Assembly: GCF_025698545.1 (NCBI RefSeq)
Contig: NC_068576.1
Location: 51,308,390-51,372,389 of the forward strand
From: Gossypium raimondii
Taxonomy: Eukaryota > Streptophyta > Magnoliopsida > Malvales > Malvaceae
DNA: 64,000 nucleotides
Reading direction: 5' to 3'
In this document: positions 1 through 14,000 of the stretch, piece by piece
Layout: every line of letters starts with the position of its first letter
Position numbering within the stretch: position 1 is the stretch's first letter
Translations under genes and position numbers: made by a program
Notes under the pieces: model-generated
Told to the model about the DNA's origin: nothing
Databases searched by the model: none
Seen by the model: the letters and a program-made list of their open reading frames with translations, nothing else

Positions 1-3000
1 ACCCTTTCAAGCATAATTATTGACTTTAGTGGGTGAAAATCCAACATACTAATTAGTAGTTGGAGAATGGACATAGAATAATAAAAAGTCAAAACTACTA
101 ATCAGGGTTGAAAATTTCCTTTATTTTTACTTTTATTAATTCAAAATTACAAGTCCGAGTAGGTAGGATATCTGACCCTCTTTTGCTTTTACATAAGTCT
201 CCAAGCAATAATATATCTAGGCTCCGGTGGAGACGTTTCAAAAAGTTAGATACAACCATTGTTATTAATTAATATTTTGATTCGATTATCATTGTCTCTC
301 GTGTTAAACTGACCAATAATTCATTTTACCCAAAAGTAAATTAATTAAACATTTTCGTAAATTTTAAACAATAATAATTTAAAATTATTTAATACAAACA
401 AAGGAAGTTTCCTTGAATTTTTTCTTTTAAGCTTTAATTTGTGGCTTAACATGCTAATCAGGCATTATAAATAATTATATTAATAACCTCTACTCACATT
501 TTCCTGGGAAACCATTGTCTGGAAGAATTAAAAATTAAATTTGGACCACCGACTACCACAGCCCCTACCTGAAAAATCAGCTCAAACTTCAAACATTATA
601 AATTAGCCTGTAGTATCATGCGAAGTAATTTTCTTTACTTCTTTTGGACTTTAACTTTCCTTCAGCAGTGCTTTTTTAATGATAAAATGTGAGAATATTA
701 TTAAAAAAATATTAAGATAAAATTAATCTTGTTCTATATCGGTTTACGGTTCCTCTGTCTTACTACTTGATTTATTTTGTATTATTTCAATAGATTCTTC
801 TCAAGTGTTATATGTAAAGATTATTTAAAACAAGTTTTATATATACATGATTTTATTTACAATATAAATGCAAGACAAATTTAGAACAATTTTGCTTTCA
901 ATTAACATTACAAATAACTTTTTTTTAAATATCCAGTAAAACATATTACTTATAATAATATTTATTATAAAAATTAAGCAAATATACAAATATACCTTTT
1001 CTTTTTAAAAAATAAAAAATATATATATAATGATGTGCGTATCTAGGGAGTAGTCACTTCAAAGTCAAAGTGAATTCTCCCTAGATACGTTTATTCAATC
1101 CTAATTCGAACCTAAGGATTGTGCTGAAGGTTTAAAATTTATTGGACTAAAAATTTTGATAAATTAATTTCAAAATGCTTTTCTACTTCTTTCCTAGAAT
1201 GTCCAATATTTGTTTTACATCTTCTCTGCGAAAGTGTTCAAATTCCATAAAGTCTTCTCGATTGTTGTTCAAAAGGTCTAACAATGTATGTATATTAGAC
1301 TTTTTCGAGACAATTATAGATCTTGAGAGGCAATTTTGAGTGGTCAATAAAAATATATTTCAATACTATTTCTTTTTTTTCTATACATAAATATTATCTT
1401 TTATTTAATAAAGATAAATTCGTAAATTATCATTATATTCCTGATATTTAATGAATTAAATACGATAATATAACTTTTTTTTGAGATTATAATTAATATA
1501 TTTTAATTATATCAAACATTATAAAATAGTATTCCATGTATATGTACATGTATGTGATCCATTTGCTACTTGTAACCTTGGTGTTGTCGATATAAACTGT
1601 AATGTTATTTAGCGAGTTCCTTCCTGTGTTCTTCAAATAACCTGTGGGCAGACAGAGGGCTTAATTTGTCAGCCTGCCATAATATCCTGATTAATTAATA
1701 GAATATATTTTTTTAAAGAAATAGGAATTTCTAATTCCTTAATATGTTGTCTATTTTCGAGATTATGCAAATTTAAACTTGTTAGACTAAATCCAATCAA
1801 CATTCAAACTATCGGTTCATTTTCAGAAAGGGCCCACTAAAAAATCTTTTATTTTTTTATATTACTGTATTAAAAATATTTTATTTAAATTATCTAATTT
1901 CAGTTATACAAAATTAAAACTTATCTCTATTTCGAGTAATTGTGATTAAAAAATATTTTATTAAAATTAATAAAACAGACAACTTGTTCCGAAAAAGGAA
2001 AAGGATAAGAAAACCAAAGCAAAACGCGTTTGTGAGAACAATAAAATAAGAAAAGCAAAAAAAAACAAAAGTTTAAATAAAGTCAATAATAAACCAATGT
2101 CGGTGATTTGAAAGCTTCTCTCTTTAGTTTTCTTTATTTATTTTGGTTAAATTTCATAAAAGGTCTTTGTATATGCATTTTGGGTGAATTTAGTCCTTCT
2201 ACCATAATTTAATTATTTCTAATCTTTCAATTTTCCAAAATGTGTATCTTTAGTCTTCGGGCAACTTTTTTCAGTCATCACATTTACATTTTGTCATTTT
2301 TGTCCACAAATGTTATACATACTTTTTTTTCTAATTTTTTAAATATACCAAATATCAAGGTATATATATATATATATAAATAAATAAATAAGCCATGTGA
2401 TATTATTTTAGATATAAATAAAAAAAGTTGATCACAAAATTAAAAATACATATTTTAGATATTATTTTCAAGAAATGTGTCCGGTATGTTCAGATTTAGA
2501 AACAAGCAACCTCTTTGCTTTCTTTTTTTTTTATTGGACAACAACTCATTTCAGTGCTACCTACGTGTAAATATATAGGGTTATCTCTTGAATTTGTCTA
2601 TGGGTATTTAGTTGATTTCCCTGAATTTATATGATATCAATTAGGTTGGTATCTCTGAATTAATCTTCTTTGTTTGTGTTTACATGATATTACTAATCAT
2701 TTAGTGGTGCCATGTGATAACCTCCCAATACGTCATGAATTTAAAAATATAGAAAATTAATTTATATATTTTTAATATTTTTAAAAATAATTTAAAATTA
2801 ATCAACTCCGTGCAAAACTTAATGATTTAGTTAGGTTCGCAAAAAAGTACCAACTTAGTTAAAAATTAGTTTGTATCTCCGTGGAATTGTGTATACTAAC
2901 TTTGTAAAATTTTACATTATAACATAAATTTTGTTTACCATTAATGAATTTCCTTGAAAAAGAAATGTTGTAAAAATATTTTTTAAATATATAATGAATA

Positions 3001-3990
3001 TAGAAATGCTTATACTAATGTGATTTAATCTTAAAATATAAAAATAAAATACTAATATTAATAATTTTATAGCTCATTTATTTTATATATTTGTTAAATT
3101 AATTTATTTCAATGTTAAAATTATTAATATTTGATATTTTTCAAACATTATATTACACTTGTCACCCTTTAGAGTCTAAAACTCTATTCTAACAAATATT
3201 ATTCCTTATATTTTTATCTTTGCTCTACTTTTAAATAATGAAGCATGATAATAAGGAAATCTACGTGATCTTTGATTACCTTGATTATCTTTTGTTCAAT
3301 GTTTCTATGTAATCTTTGATTACCTTGATTTTATTTTGTCAAATCTTTTTATTTTAATACGGAAATCTTTGTTTACGGTAACTTATAAGATTTTTCTTTA
3401 ATGAAACCTATTAACTACCGGTTGTCATCATATTAGTGCATCAAGTGATCTTATATTATTAGTATTTGGTACATTAATATTTTTATCTTTTCTGTTTAAA
3501 TATTTATCAACCTCTTAATTCTGCTTACAAGTTTAAAAACTTCTCCGCTAAATATTTTTCTATAATATATATAATTTTTAAATTTAAATATATTAATAAA
3601 AATATTTAAATATCAAGTAAGAATGGTCAATTTCAAGAGCTCGTAACCGTCGTTATTATAATTTTTTTTACAAAAATAATATAAAACACTCAATTTGTAA
3701 ATAAAAAAAAGTCAAGAATATATATATATATAGTTTTTATGCCCTTTGTTTTAAAAAGCTTTAATAATAAAATAAACCTAAACATATTAGTAGAAAAAGA
3801 AGCAATAGAAATTAGTGGAGACGAGGGGGATTCGACAGCCAGGCAGAAAGACAGGGCCAAGGACCTCTTTCACCTTATTTAAAAGCCTGAGCTTGTTCTG
3901 CGTTTGTTTGTGTTTACTTGTATGTTTTTGCAGCTCATTTATCTCTTTTCTTATCCTCCCATTCGTTTTAATACAAACCCCTGTACCGTA
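1..3990. other. AT-rich intergenic DNA, no gene seen
   Basis: No open frame of recognisable protein type and no splice-organised coding block is visible. The stretch is very AT-rich with short homopolymers, a TA/TAAA microsatellite near 2360-2390, a perfect 13-bp inverted repeat at 1038-1089 (listed separately) and a short direct repeat containing ATCTTTGATTACCTTGATT near 3269 and again near 3312. It probably contains the distal promoter of the downstream methyltransferase gene and decayed mobile DNA, but I cannot name any element. Confidence 0.6.
1038..1089. repeat. Perfect 13-bp inverted repeat (hairpin or MITE remnant)
   Basis: The arm CGTATCTAGGGAG at 1038-1050 is the exact reverse complement of CTCCCTAGATACG at 1077-1089. 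The 26-nt spacer contains an inner complementary pair, CACTT and AAGTG, so a longer interrupted stem is possible. It is more GC-rich than its surroundings. No flanking target duplication was recognised, so assignment to a MITE family is not possible. Confidence 0.6.
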
Positions 3991-3999
3991 ATTATACAC

Positions 4000-5192
4000 A
4001 CACCTCCCCTCTTTTTTCTTCTTCCTTTTTGTAACTCAGACAGTCACAGGCACCGTGTAATTGTAGAGAAGTGAGGCAAGGTACACTCAATTTCCAAATA
4101 CAATCCTTCTTTTCTTTTTCTTGTTTTTCTTTAGTGTATAACTCTGGCATTGCCTCAACAGATCTGACCTCTTTTTTTTTCTTTTTTCTTTCTTCCTCTC
4201 TCTCTATCAATTTCCTATTCTCAGTTAATCACTTGGGAAAGTCTTGGTTTCTCCTTATATACATCAAACTGTGGTTCTTCTCCCTTCTAAATTACTAGTC
4301 CAACGAAATCTTTCCTTTGTTTTTTTTTTTTTTATTCTTTTCCAGTTTTCTTGGTGTTTCTAAATTTTGAATAAAGAAAAAGTTCCATACTTTGCTTCCA
4401 AGTTAGTGCATAAACGGCATATTGGCATTTGGTACTGTGTGCTTTTTGCATTTTTGTTCATTGGTTAATTGTTGATGATAAATAAAAAACAAAAACAAAA
4501 AGATCCGGTTGGCCTTCACTGACCTCGATTTAACCTTTTCTTCCATGTCAAGGAAATGACTATAAAGCATGTCTGGGTTCCCTTTTTTCCTTTCCATGCT
4601 GTGGGTAGCAAGCCAAATCTGTAGTTTATCTGTTACCTTTTTGACTCAGTGGGGGAGAGTGTGTGTGTATCAAATATAGAATGAATGGGGACCGTGGTTA
4701 TGATGCTAAGTTGGGTCCCTATATCATGTGAAAGATATAAAGGCAAAGTAACCATGCAGATATGTCGGTAGTAGTTGGCATTAGATCTCTCGAGTTTTAC
4801 AGCTTTAAAGGTCTTGTCTTTAGGCTCCGCATTGCTAGCAAGATCTACATTAAATTTGATTCCTGGTGTGGTGGTGCGTGCGTGGTTTTCCTTTCCCTTT
4901 CCGTCCTCTACCGGGTTGATGGATGCTTTCTGTATCCATCACTCAGATCTCTCCTAGAAAGCTAACATCTCATTTTAAAATTAAACCATCAGTACGTGCA
5001 CCTCATGTTACACATTGATGGGCTTTCTTTTTTAGTTTTTTGCACACCAATTTTGTTCAACAACAGGCATTCACTTGCTCCCATCTACCCGAGGGAAAAA
5101 AATTCAGAAACTGTGTTTCTCAGTTGAGTTCTTCGTTTCTGTTTTGACTGATTGTTGCTTTTGTATTGCAGTAACTAAATAGTTCTGAAATC
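4000..5192 (+). promoter_or_regulatory. Probable 5' leader region of the PMT gene
   Basis: A pyrimidine-rich stretch at about 4005-4220 is typical of plant leaders. A good acceptor (TTGTATTGCAG) ends at 5171, 22 bases before the start codon, which suggests that the leader is interrupted by an intron. The donor and transcription start cannot be fixed from sequence alone. Short open frames in this interval are not supported as genes. Confidence 0.4.
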
Positions 5193-7727
5193 ATGAAGCA
5201 TAAAGATGGAAAATATAATTCACAACCTGAAAAACCTTTCAAGATTGTCCCTGCAACATTGCTTGTTATCGTTCTATGTGGGTTTTCTTTCTATCTTGGA
5301 GGAATCTTCTGTTCTGAGAAAAGTCGACTAGAGGGAAAGAGTGTGCAGTATGTTTCCAAGACTGTTTCTTCTCCTAAGGAACCTGCAGTGGACCCCCTTC
5401 AAATCAAATCCATGGCTTTCCAGGAATGCAGCGCTGATTTCCAGGATTACACTCCATGCACTGATCCCCGGGTAATAATACATGACTGTTCATTTAATGA
5501 AGTTAAGGCTGCTTGACCTTAAATTGTTGTGCTGATGAGTTGTGTTTATTGCTGCAGAGGTGGAGGAAGTATGGTTCGCATCGGCTTACTTTCTTGGAAC
5601 GCCACTGTCCTCCGATGTTGGAGAGGAAGCAATGCTTGGTTCCACCTCCTGATGGGTATAAGCCACCTATCAGATGGCCAAAGAGCCGTGATGAATGTTG
5701 GTACAGGTACACTATAGCTAGTTGATGACTGAGAGGATCAAATTGCTTTGTTAAATTATTTATCTATCTATTTGTCTTTAGTTCGCATGGTATAATAACA
5801 TGTTGATGTACTTCCAGGAATGTGCCATATAATTGGATCAATAAGCAGAAATCTAATCAGAACTGGCTGAGGAAACAAGGAGAGAAATTCCTGTTTCCCG
5901 GTGGTGGTACTATGTTCCCTAGAGGTGTTGGTGCTTATGTTGATTTGATGCAAGATTTGATCCCTGAAATGAGAGATGGCACGGTTCGAACTGCTATTGA
6001 TACCGGTTGTGGGGTGAGTTGCAGTTGTTGTTTCCGATGTTTAAATTGACTTATGGAAGCAACTGATTGTCTGTCTCTTTGCTTCCCACTTCCTATTTCT
6101 CTCCAAAATTTGAACCTTTTCTTTTTCTAATTTATTTGCAGGTTGCAAGTTGGGGAGGTGATCTATTAGATCGTGGGATTTTGACAGTTTCTCTTGCGCC
6201 GAGAGATAATCATGAAGCTCAGGTGCAGTTTGCATTGGAACGAGGAATACCTGCAATTCTTGGTGTCATTTCTACCCAGCGCCTTCCTTTCCCTTCAAAT
6301 TCGTTTGATATGGCTCATTGCTCAAGATGCCTTATCCCATGGACTGAATTCGGTAAATAGCTTGCACCCTCAGCTGTGCTTTAACTGTTGTTTATGAAAT
6401 AACATAATCTTCTCATTATCTATGAACTTATGCCAAACTAGTACGAGTTTCCATTATAATTTGTTACTTATCATTGTTGACACTGCATGCTTTTACTTTG
6501 CTTATGTTGTATCAAATAAGTGCCCCTTTTGTTCACTCTTGTAGTTTTTAAAACATAGATGCTCTTGCCTACAGGTGGAATATATCTCCTTGAAGTTCAT
6601 CGCATACTCCGTCCTGGTGGTTTTTGGGTCTTGTCCGGACCTCCTGTAAACTACGAAAACCGTTGGCGAGGATGGAATACAACTGTGGAAGAGCAGAAAT
6701 CAGATTATGAGAAGTTGGAGGGTTTGTTGACTTCAATGTGCTTTAAAATGTATGCCAAGAAGGACGATATTGCTGTGTGGCAGAAATCTTCAGATAGTAG
6801 TTGCTACAATAAGCTTGCTGAGCCAGATGTCTACCCTGCCAAGTGTGATGATAGTCTTGAACCAGATTCAGCATGGTACACTCCAATCCGCCCGTGTGTT
6901 GTAGTCCCAAAGCCAGAACTTAAGAAGTCAGCCTTAGAGTCCCTGCCAAAGTGGCCAGAGAGGTTGCAAGTCGCACCTGAACGCATCTCAAATGTTCCCG
7001 GTGGGAGTAGCAGTGCTTTAAAGCATGATGACAGCAAGTGGAAGGTCCGAGCCAAGCACTACAAAAAGTTACTCCCTGCACTTGGGACCAATGAGATAAG
7101 GAATGTTATGGACATGAATACAGTTTATGGAGGTTTTGCTGCAGCTGTTATTGATGATCCCCTGTGGACCATGAATGTGGTGTCTTCCTACGCTGCCAAC
7201 ACACTGCCTGTGGTCTACGATCGTGGCCTTATTGGAACTTATCATGATTGGTACTTTCAAATGCATTTACATGGCATCTGAATCCTAGTCATGTTGTTCT
7301 TTTGATGTTTCTCATGGGTGTCTAATCTGTTGCATCTTTTCCAGGTGTGAAGCATTTTCAACATATCCTCGAACATATGATCTCCTTCACCTTGACGGCC
7401 TCTTCACAGCTGAGAGCCACAGGTAGATATTGGGTGCATTTCCCATTTGATGTTCTTTGCTTTGTTCTGGGTTGAGAACATAATTGCATGTTTGGTTTTG
7501 GCAGGTGTGACATGAAGTATGTGCTGTTGGAGATGGACCGAATCCTGCGACCCAAGGGGTACGCATTAATACGGGAATCAAGCTATTTTATTGATGCAAT
7601 AGCCAGCATTGCCAAGGGATTGAGGTGGAGCTGCCATAGAGAAGACACCGAATATGGTGTAGCCAAGGAGAAGTTATTAGTTTGCCAGAAAAAGCTCTGG
7701 TATTCCGCTAGCAGCAGTTCAAGATGA
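5193..7727 (+). CDS. PMT14: Probable methyltransferase, PMT14 type (DUF248/Methyltransf_29)
   Basis: Seven exons give a continuous 603-residue frame: 5193-5471, 5558-5706, 5818-6013, 6142-6352, 6575-7250, 7345-7422 and 7505-7727, all with GT-AG introns and matching phases. The N-terminus has a short basic cytosolic stretch, then one membrane anchor (about residues 19-40), as in Golgi type II proteins. The luminal part begins with the family Cys-rich signature ([15 protein letters not shown]), then a SAM-binding motif (DTGCGVASWGGD), then [10 protein letters not shown] second half starts at RNVMDMN and ends with a Cys-containing tail. The family is thought to act on cell-wall pectin in the Golgi; activity of this member is inferred only from similarity. 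Closest remembered relatives are the Arabidopsis PMT14/PMT17 group, so the exact symbol is less certain than the family. Length is normal and no disruption is seen. Confidence 0.93.
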
Positions 7728-9270
7728 CAATCTATGTCTTGCCTGGTTAAGTTAAAAAGTACTATATAATATAATATTATTGTTCTTCCAAGCGTAACGT
7801 TGGAGCTGAAAAGATGGAAGTTGCATACGGATACAAGCATATCCATAGAAATCAAAGAGCCTCTAAATTCATATTCGTCCATTGAAGGGTTAGCCTCCCC
7901 CCAATAATAGTTGATTTTATAGATATATATTCTTTGTAAGGCATCTATCTATTCTATACACAGATTTTTAATTTTTTTTTCTATATATTTTTTGTGGGCC
8001 TTATTTTCTTTCTTCTATATGTTGTCAATTTGGGATGGCTGTGGAAATATTATTATTTTGTCACTTCCTTCCCAGTTGTGATTTTACAAGTGTAATGAAA
8101 ACTCTTTCTGCTTTCTAAATCATTTTTTATTAGACTAAAACCCTAAATCCAAAGATTATGGACTAAGTGAAGGCCCAACCAAGTAGGGACGGAGGGCACT
8201 GTCTATTTGCCGAACTCAATTTTAAGCATAAATGGCAATTACAATGGCCGCCTAGTTTCCGGGTATTCTGCAATTAAAAAAAGGGGGCGGTCAGTTTGTA
8301 AATGACGTGTAACGTCTACAGCTACACCTAGAATTCTTAGTCGGACAGGTGGCGCCAATTCATTTAACAGCAACCCGAGGCGAGGTTGAATATGTTGCCA
8401 CGCACCCACCAAGCTTAAACTACATTCCCCTTTTTCTCTTCTTTTAAGTGGTCCATTGATTGTTTTCATTTTTCTAATGATTAAAAAAAGGGTATTCTAG
8501 AAGAATATTTGTATTCGGGATTGATATTTTTTTAAAAAAGAAAGAATGTTTTCAAAATTTATAAAGAACTTTAAAAGTATTTTTATCCAAATTTCATTTA
8601 AAAATAATTATTTTTTTAAATATTATAATCTTATTTTATTTGTGTTTTACATGTCGAACCCAAAATTTAAACTTGATTCAAATGCTTAAATAAGAAGTCC
8701 AGTCTTACTACTTTCAAAACTTATTTAATTACACTATATACTTATAAATTTAATGATGTTCATACTACATTTTTATATTATTTTTTACAACTATTTTAAC
8801 TCATAAAATTCAAATTGTTAAATTTACCTAAAGCTTATTTATTTAAACAAAATAGTGGCAAAGATTTGCATTTTAAAAAATTCTCGTTTAAAATAAGATA
8901 GAAAATATTGATGAGATTAAAATTTCAAAAATTTTAAACACGAAATTTACTTTTTTTAGATTTATTTTAATATACAAGATATTTTCTTTAGAAAAGTATT
9001 TTGATTACCAATAGGAGTTGGGTTTGGGCCCATCAATATGATCAGAATGACGGGAGGAAATCTAGAAGAAACGGAGAGAGCGAAGGAACGGGCCAACAGT
9101 AAGTAGGGGAATATTGACTACCGTACCCAGTATAGACACGCATTTCCAAACAATAAAAATAAAAATTACCCACGCACAAGATGAACCAATAACAATATTA
9201 AAGGCCATTCCGTATTTCGCTCCATAATAAATCCAATCAAACAAAAAAGACACCCAAAAATTCTACTTTT
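7728..9270. other. 3' UTR of PMT gene and intergenic AT-rich DNA
   Basis: The first few hundred bases after the PMT stop are T-rich with AATAAT-like signals (for example near 7901 and TAATGAAA near 8093), fitting a 3' UTR and polyadenylation region. From about 8480 to 9000 the sequence is AT-rich without coding signal. The short open frames here lack family similarity. The last 250 bases probably hold the promoter of the kinase gene. Confidence 0.5.
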
Positions 9271-11046
9271 GCGAGAGAGAAATAGCGAAGCTCTGGATTC
9301 CACCTCCTCCCGTCCTTGGCGACGGTGTTTTTGCCTCTTCTTTTTCAGGTTTAGATCTGACACCTTCTCTTCTTTTTCCTTCTTTTCTTTTTCTCTCTTT
9401 TTTCTTTTTCATGTTTAGGGTTTATTAGGATTCTTTTTATCCAATCTATTTTCCAATTTATGGATATAGATACGTTGTTTTCTCCGCCTGTTTCATAATT
9501 AGGGATTCGTATTGAATTAAGTGATTTCATCGATAAGGGTTTCCGTGTTTGATTTATCAGATAATATCTTGGGGTTTGTTCATCTTTTCCTAAATTAATT
9601 AGTTGCTATTGATGTTTTATGATGCTTGTCTCACGGGGATTCTTGCTTGCTTGCTTGGTTTACTATAATCAGAGAATATGAATTGTTGTTAACTCGAATT
9701 GGGCATTGACTTATCCTGATCTGCCGAGTCGACGCTAGTTGGATTTTGTTGATTGAATATTCCAGTTTTTGTAGATATATCGCTTAGACTGAAAGTTATT
9801 TCAGTTTTTGTTTGTTGTTGCATATTGTATTCTTGAATTAGTGTGTACTCTTTTCTGAGTAATACTGTACTTCTATCCTCTCTTTTTTTTGGCGAGAAAC
9901 AGTAAGCTTTGTATAAGTATTGTTCATGAGTTATGTTACTATTTTCTTATTTTCTTGTAGAAATTCAATGTGCCCATGTTAGATCTATCTTAACTCAAAG
10001 TTTCGATTGATGTTTTTCTTAATATCAGCTTGTACCTGACTTGGATTTAGTTTCCTTTTCAAGACATGGAACAAGTGTGCTTTTGGTCAAATTGCTACCT
10101 TTTCCGAGTGTTTTTCTTCCAAGAAGTACTCGATTGGCGGTTCCTTGCCCGTGGAGATTTTCTTTTGGTTTCCTTTGTCAATTGCACTTAGTTCTCAGTC
10201 TCCTTTTAACACACAACACAGGAGCTGGAATGCTAGTTTTTTCTGAGATAGGTGTTGGATTTTTAGCACATTTCCGCAAGTAAGCAATTCTGTTTTCTCT
10301 GTTCGATTAAAAATAAGATAGTAGGATCTAAATATTTTATTTGCAGTGAATTGATGATACAACATCCAGATGAGGATTTTGGGAAAATGCTTTTCAGGTG
10401 CTCCATGTATCTGCATAATCATGTTCGCCGATATCTGTTAAACTGGTTGAACTTTTTCTGATCTCTATCATATTTTTCTTGTTCTTCTGTTATCACAGGT
10501 CTGACTCTATCGATAGACAGTTTAAAGTTGCATGCTAAGCTGTAGCAGTTGTAGTTCTAAGTTAGTTTTCTGTTATTGCTCCTGATGGGCACTGATCAGT
10601 GATGAGATGTTGGTGTTTTGAGCTTTCTGCAACAGTTTCTATTTATCCTAGATGAGTTGACTGCAATGAAGCTTTTGAACCAAGTAAAGTGTATCTTGAG
10701 CTTTGGATCATTCCTGTTTGATAGAGCACATCATTCTGGTTGTGTCCTATCAGTATGTTTTGTGGAGTTCATCTGTTCCTTCCATTGATACCTGTTCTCT
10801 GCTCGAAGCTGTGGGTTTAGTAACAAATAAAGCTCTGAAGCCCATCGACAATAAAATTTCTGGTTTTATATGCTTTTGCATCTTGCCAGAGGAAATTAAT
10901 GGTGGATTTAGCTGACCAGCAGCACAATTTATGTTTTTATAGTTTCTAATACAAGCAATCTTCTTCTGAAGATATATCTCATATGACTACCGTTGTTTCT
11001 TATACATCTCTTGAATAAAGAAAGGGCTACTTTTTGTTCTGCAAGA
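9271..11046 (+). promoter_or_regulatory. 5' leader with probable long leader intron of the kinase gene
   Basis: A short C/T-rich leader exon seems to end at the donor CAG|GTTTAG (intron from about 9348). A typical T-rich leader intron follows. An acceptor (TTTTTGTTCTGCAAG) ends at 11045, two bases before the ATG. Leader introns of this kind are common in plant housekeeping and kinase genes. Open frames inside, such as the 80-codon one at 10041, resemble no family. Donor and acceptor are inferred and no transcript was available. Confidence 0.45.
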
Positions 11047-14000
11047 ATGGAGAGGTATGTTGTTTTATCTGTGATGTGCTAGACAGTTTATTTATTTTCT
11101 ACAAGTTAAGATTTGCTTATCAATTTTTGGATGGTATTAGGTACAAGTTACTCAGGGAAGTTGGTGACGGGACATTTGGTTGTGTGTGGAGAGCTATTAA
11201 TAAGCTGTCTGGTGAAGTTGTGAGTATGCCCACAATTTTATTTATTTGAAATTGTAAAAACACGTTTCTTTTGATGTGTTGACTCTGATATATCCTTTTC
11301 AAATATGTATCATCTGTTTTGAAGGTTGCAATTAAGAAAATGAAGAAGAAATATTACTCGTGGGAAGAGTGTGTGAATCTGAGAGAAGTTAAGGTAATAT
11401 GAGTCCCTTTGTTCTGGTTTTACTCCTTTTTTCTTTTCATATGCATTATAATCTATCTCTTTTGACAGTCTCTGAGGAGAATGAATCATCCCAATATTGT
11501 GAAGCTTAAGGAAGTCATCAGGGAAAATAACGTTCTGTACTTTGTGTTTGAATATATGGTAAGTGACTGCTTGTATTTGTGTTATAACTTGCTCTATGAT
11601 CTTTGGAGCTTTAGCTATCTTTCTGAAAACATGCAATTATCCCAGGAATGCAATCTTTACCAGCTTATGAAAGACAGAGAAAAGCATTTTTCAGAAGTAG
11701 AAATCAGAAATTGGTGCTTCCAAGTCTTTCAAGGTCTTGCATACATACACCAGTGTGGATATTTTCATCGTGACCTAAAGCCAGGTATTGTTTAATTTAA
11801 TCTACAGGATTCATGTTTTTTTCTCTGTACATTTACTCAAAAGATATATTATGCGACTAACTGCCCTTTTATTTCTAGAGAATTTGTTGGTTTCTAGAGA
11901 CATAATCAAAATTGCTGATTTTGGTCTTGCACGTGAAATCAGTTCACATCCTCCATACACAGAATATGTCTCAACACGCTGGTAAGTTTGATACTTTTGA
12001 TGGTTTATTTGGTTTTCCCTATTTTCTGTTTTTTTCTATTACTACTATCTAAACTTCGACTTGTTTAGGTATCGTGCGCCTGAAATACTTCTTCAATCAT
12101 ACCTGTATACTTCAAAAGTTGGCAAGTTCTCTGTGTAATCGGTTCTTATTCACTTACGTATGGAAATGCTAGCAGCCTTCTAATTATGCCTTTATCTCCT
12201 TGCTTACAGATATGTGGGCGATGGGTGCTATAATGGCCGAGTTGTTCACCTTACGTCCTCTTTTTCCTGGTGCCAGGTATGTTCTTTTAATTTATTATTT
12301 TTTCTGTGAACTTTCCCCCCGAGATTATGCCATCTTGGACATGGGTGATGTTTATTTTTCTTTACTAGTCTGTTCTGCAACTAGGGGTAATTGGCCGGTT
12401 GTTCACAGGATTGATGCTAACCTTTCATTATGTGTGCAGTGAAGCAGATGAAATCTACAAAATCTGCAGTGTATTAGGTACTCCAACTAAGTATACGTGG
12501 TCTGACGGGCTTAACCTTGCAAGATCTATAAACTACCAATTCCAACAGGTCTTACTCCCTCTAAATTGTGATTACATGCTTCATAGCTTTAATTCGAAGT
12601 TATTTTACCAATGTAAAGTTAGTGTGGTCATATTACTAGAGAGTAGAAGCTGATTTTTTTTTCATCTGTGTTATTGAACATTTAAGTTCCCTGGTGTGCA
12701 TCTGTCTTTGTTGGTACCATCAGCAAGTGATGATGCAATCAACCTTATTACAGTTAAGTGCAAGTCTGCTCTTTGTTGCTTTTTATTATCCTTGATGGGA
12801 CTGTTCAAATTGACTTTTGCTTGGCTTTTGTTTTTAGTCTCTCTGTTCATGGGATCCTCGCAAAAGGCCATCGGCTGCCGAGGCCCTTCGACATCCTTTC
12901 TTTCAGGTGGTGTGTCTTTTATCGTTATTTTGGTGTTCTTAATATTGTTCTGGGGTGTTCTTTTATGAGGTTAAAATGGCAATTATGTTGTTGCTAGTGC
13001 TTTTCTGACATAATTTCTCTTTGTTGTGCAGAGCTGTTATTATGTTCCGCCCTCTCTTCGTCCCAAAGCAGCTGTGTCTGGAACTCCTCCATCTGGTTTG
13101 TTCAAAGCTCTTACCAGTTTTGCTCACTCTTTTTGAGGGAATTCGTTATCTGGTTTAGTTTGTTCCTAATATTTAATTTGCATGCATAGTTGGGGTGAAA
13201 GGAACATGGGAACAGCAATCACCTAGGAGATTCTCTGGGTTTCTACCTAATGCAAAGCGCACTGGCAATCATTCTACTCTGAAGGCAAATGCAGCTGTGG
13301 GCACAGGTAATGTATTTTAGTGTGTAATAATGCTCTGGGGTAGTTCAGTAATGACGTTGGATTTGGTCTTCTGATTAGTGATCGTATTAGCAACTAAATT
13401 GTCAGCATTGCATTTTTATGGAGCTGTATATGGTTGTTCCTTTGTTTTGTTCGTCCAAATTGCAACTGCAAATGCTGTTTATTTCCTACAAGATCTTATA
13501 TGATGGGATTCCCTACTTATGGTTGATACATGCAGGTGTGCAACGCAAGCTGGAGATGGTTAATCAGGTAATTGTAATCTAATGTGTATCAGTGGTTCTG
13601 CTTCTCTTGTAGTGATTTTTGTACAATGCTTCTAAATATGGTCTTGTTCTTTGTTCTTTTTTTTTTCCTGTTCCACCCTAAAGGATCTTAATAAGAATGA
13701 TAAATCCTTGAAGAGCTTTGCCAAACAACCAAGGTATCAACCACCAGGAAGAAAGAGTCCATGTAAGCATTTATATATCTATGTATGTATTGAAGTGTTG
13801 CTTTTTCATTGTATCTAGATATCTATCATATTATGACTACATGACTATTAGTATTTGAATATTAACAGCCCTTTTAAAAATAAGGAAAATGAACTCTATA
13901 TATGGTTAAAGTCGACCATATAATACTTTACACATTTTGGTTGTTGAAGATGAATGTAATTGAGCTGGAAAGATGTTCTTGCGTTACTGTCTTGTTTGGT

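Noticed and set aside
3787-4298. Short open frames on both strands before the PMT gene
   Set aside because: Overlap on opposite strands in pyrimidine-rich leader DNA; typical chance frames.
8239-8469. 76-codon minus-strand open frame between the PMT and kinase genes
   Set aside because: No conserved motif, no splice context, and composition like the surrounding intergenic DNA.
10041-10283. 80-codon open frame upstream of the kinase start
   Set aside because: Lies in the probable leader intron, lacks conserved sequence, and does not join the kinase frame.
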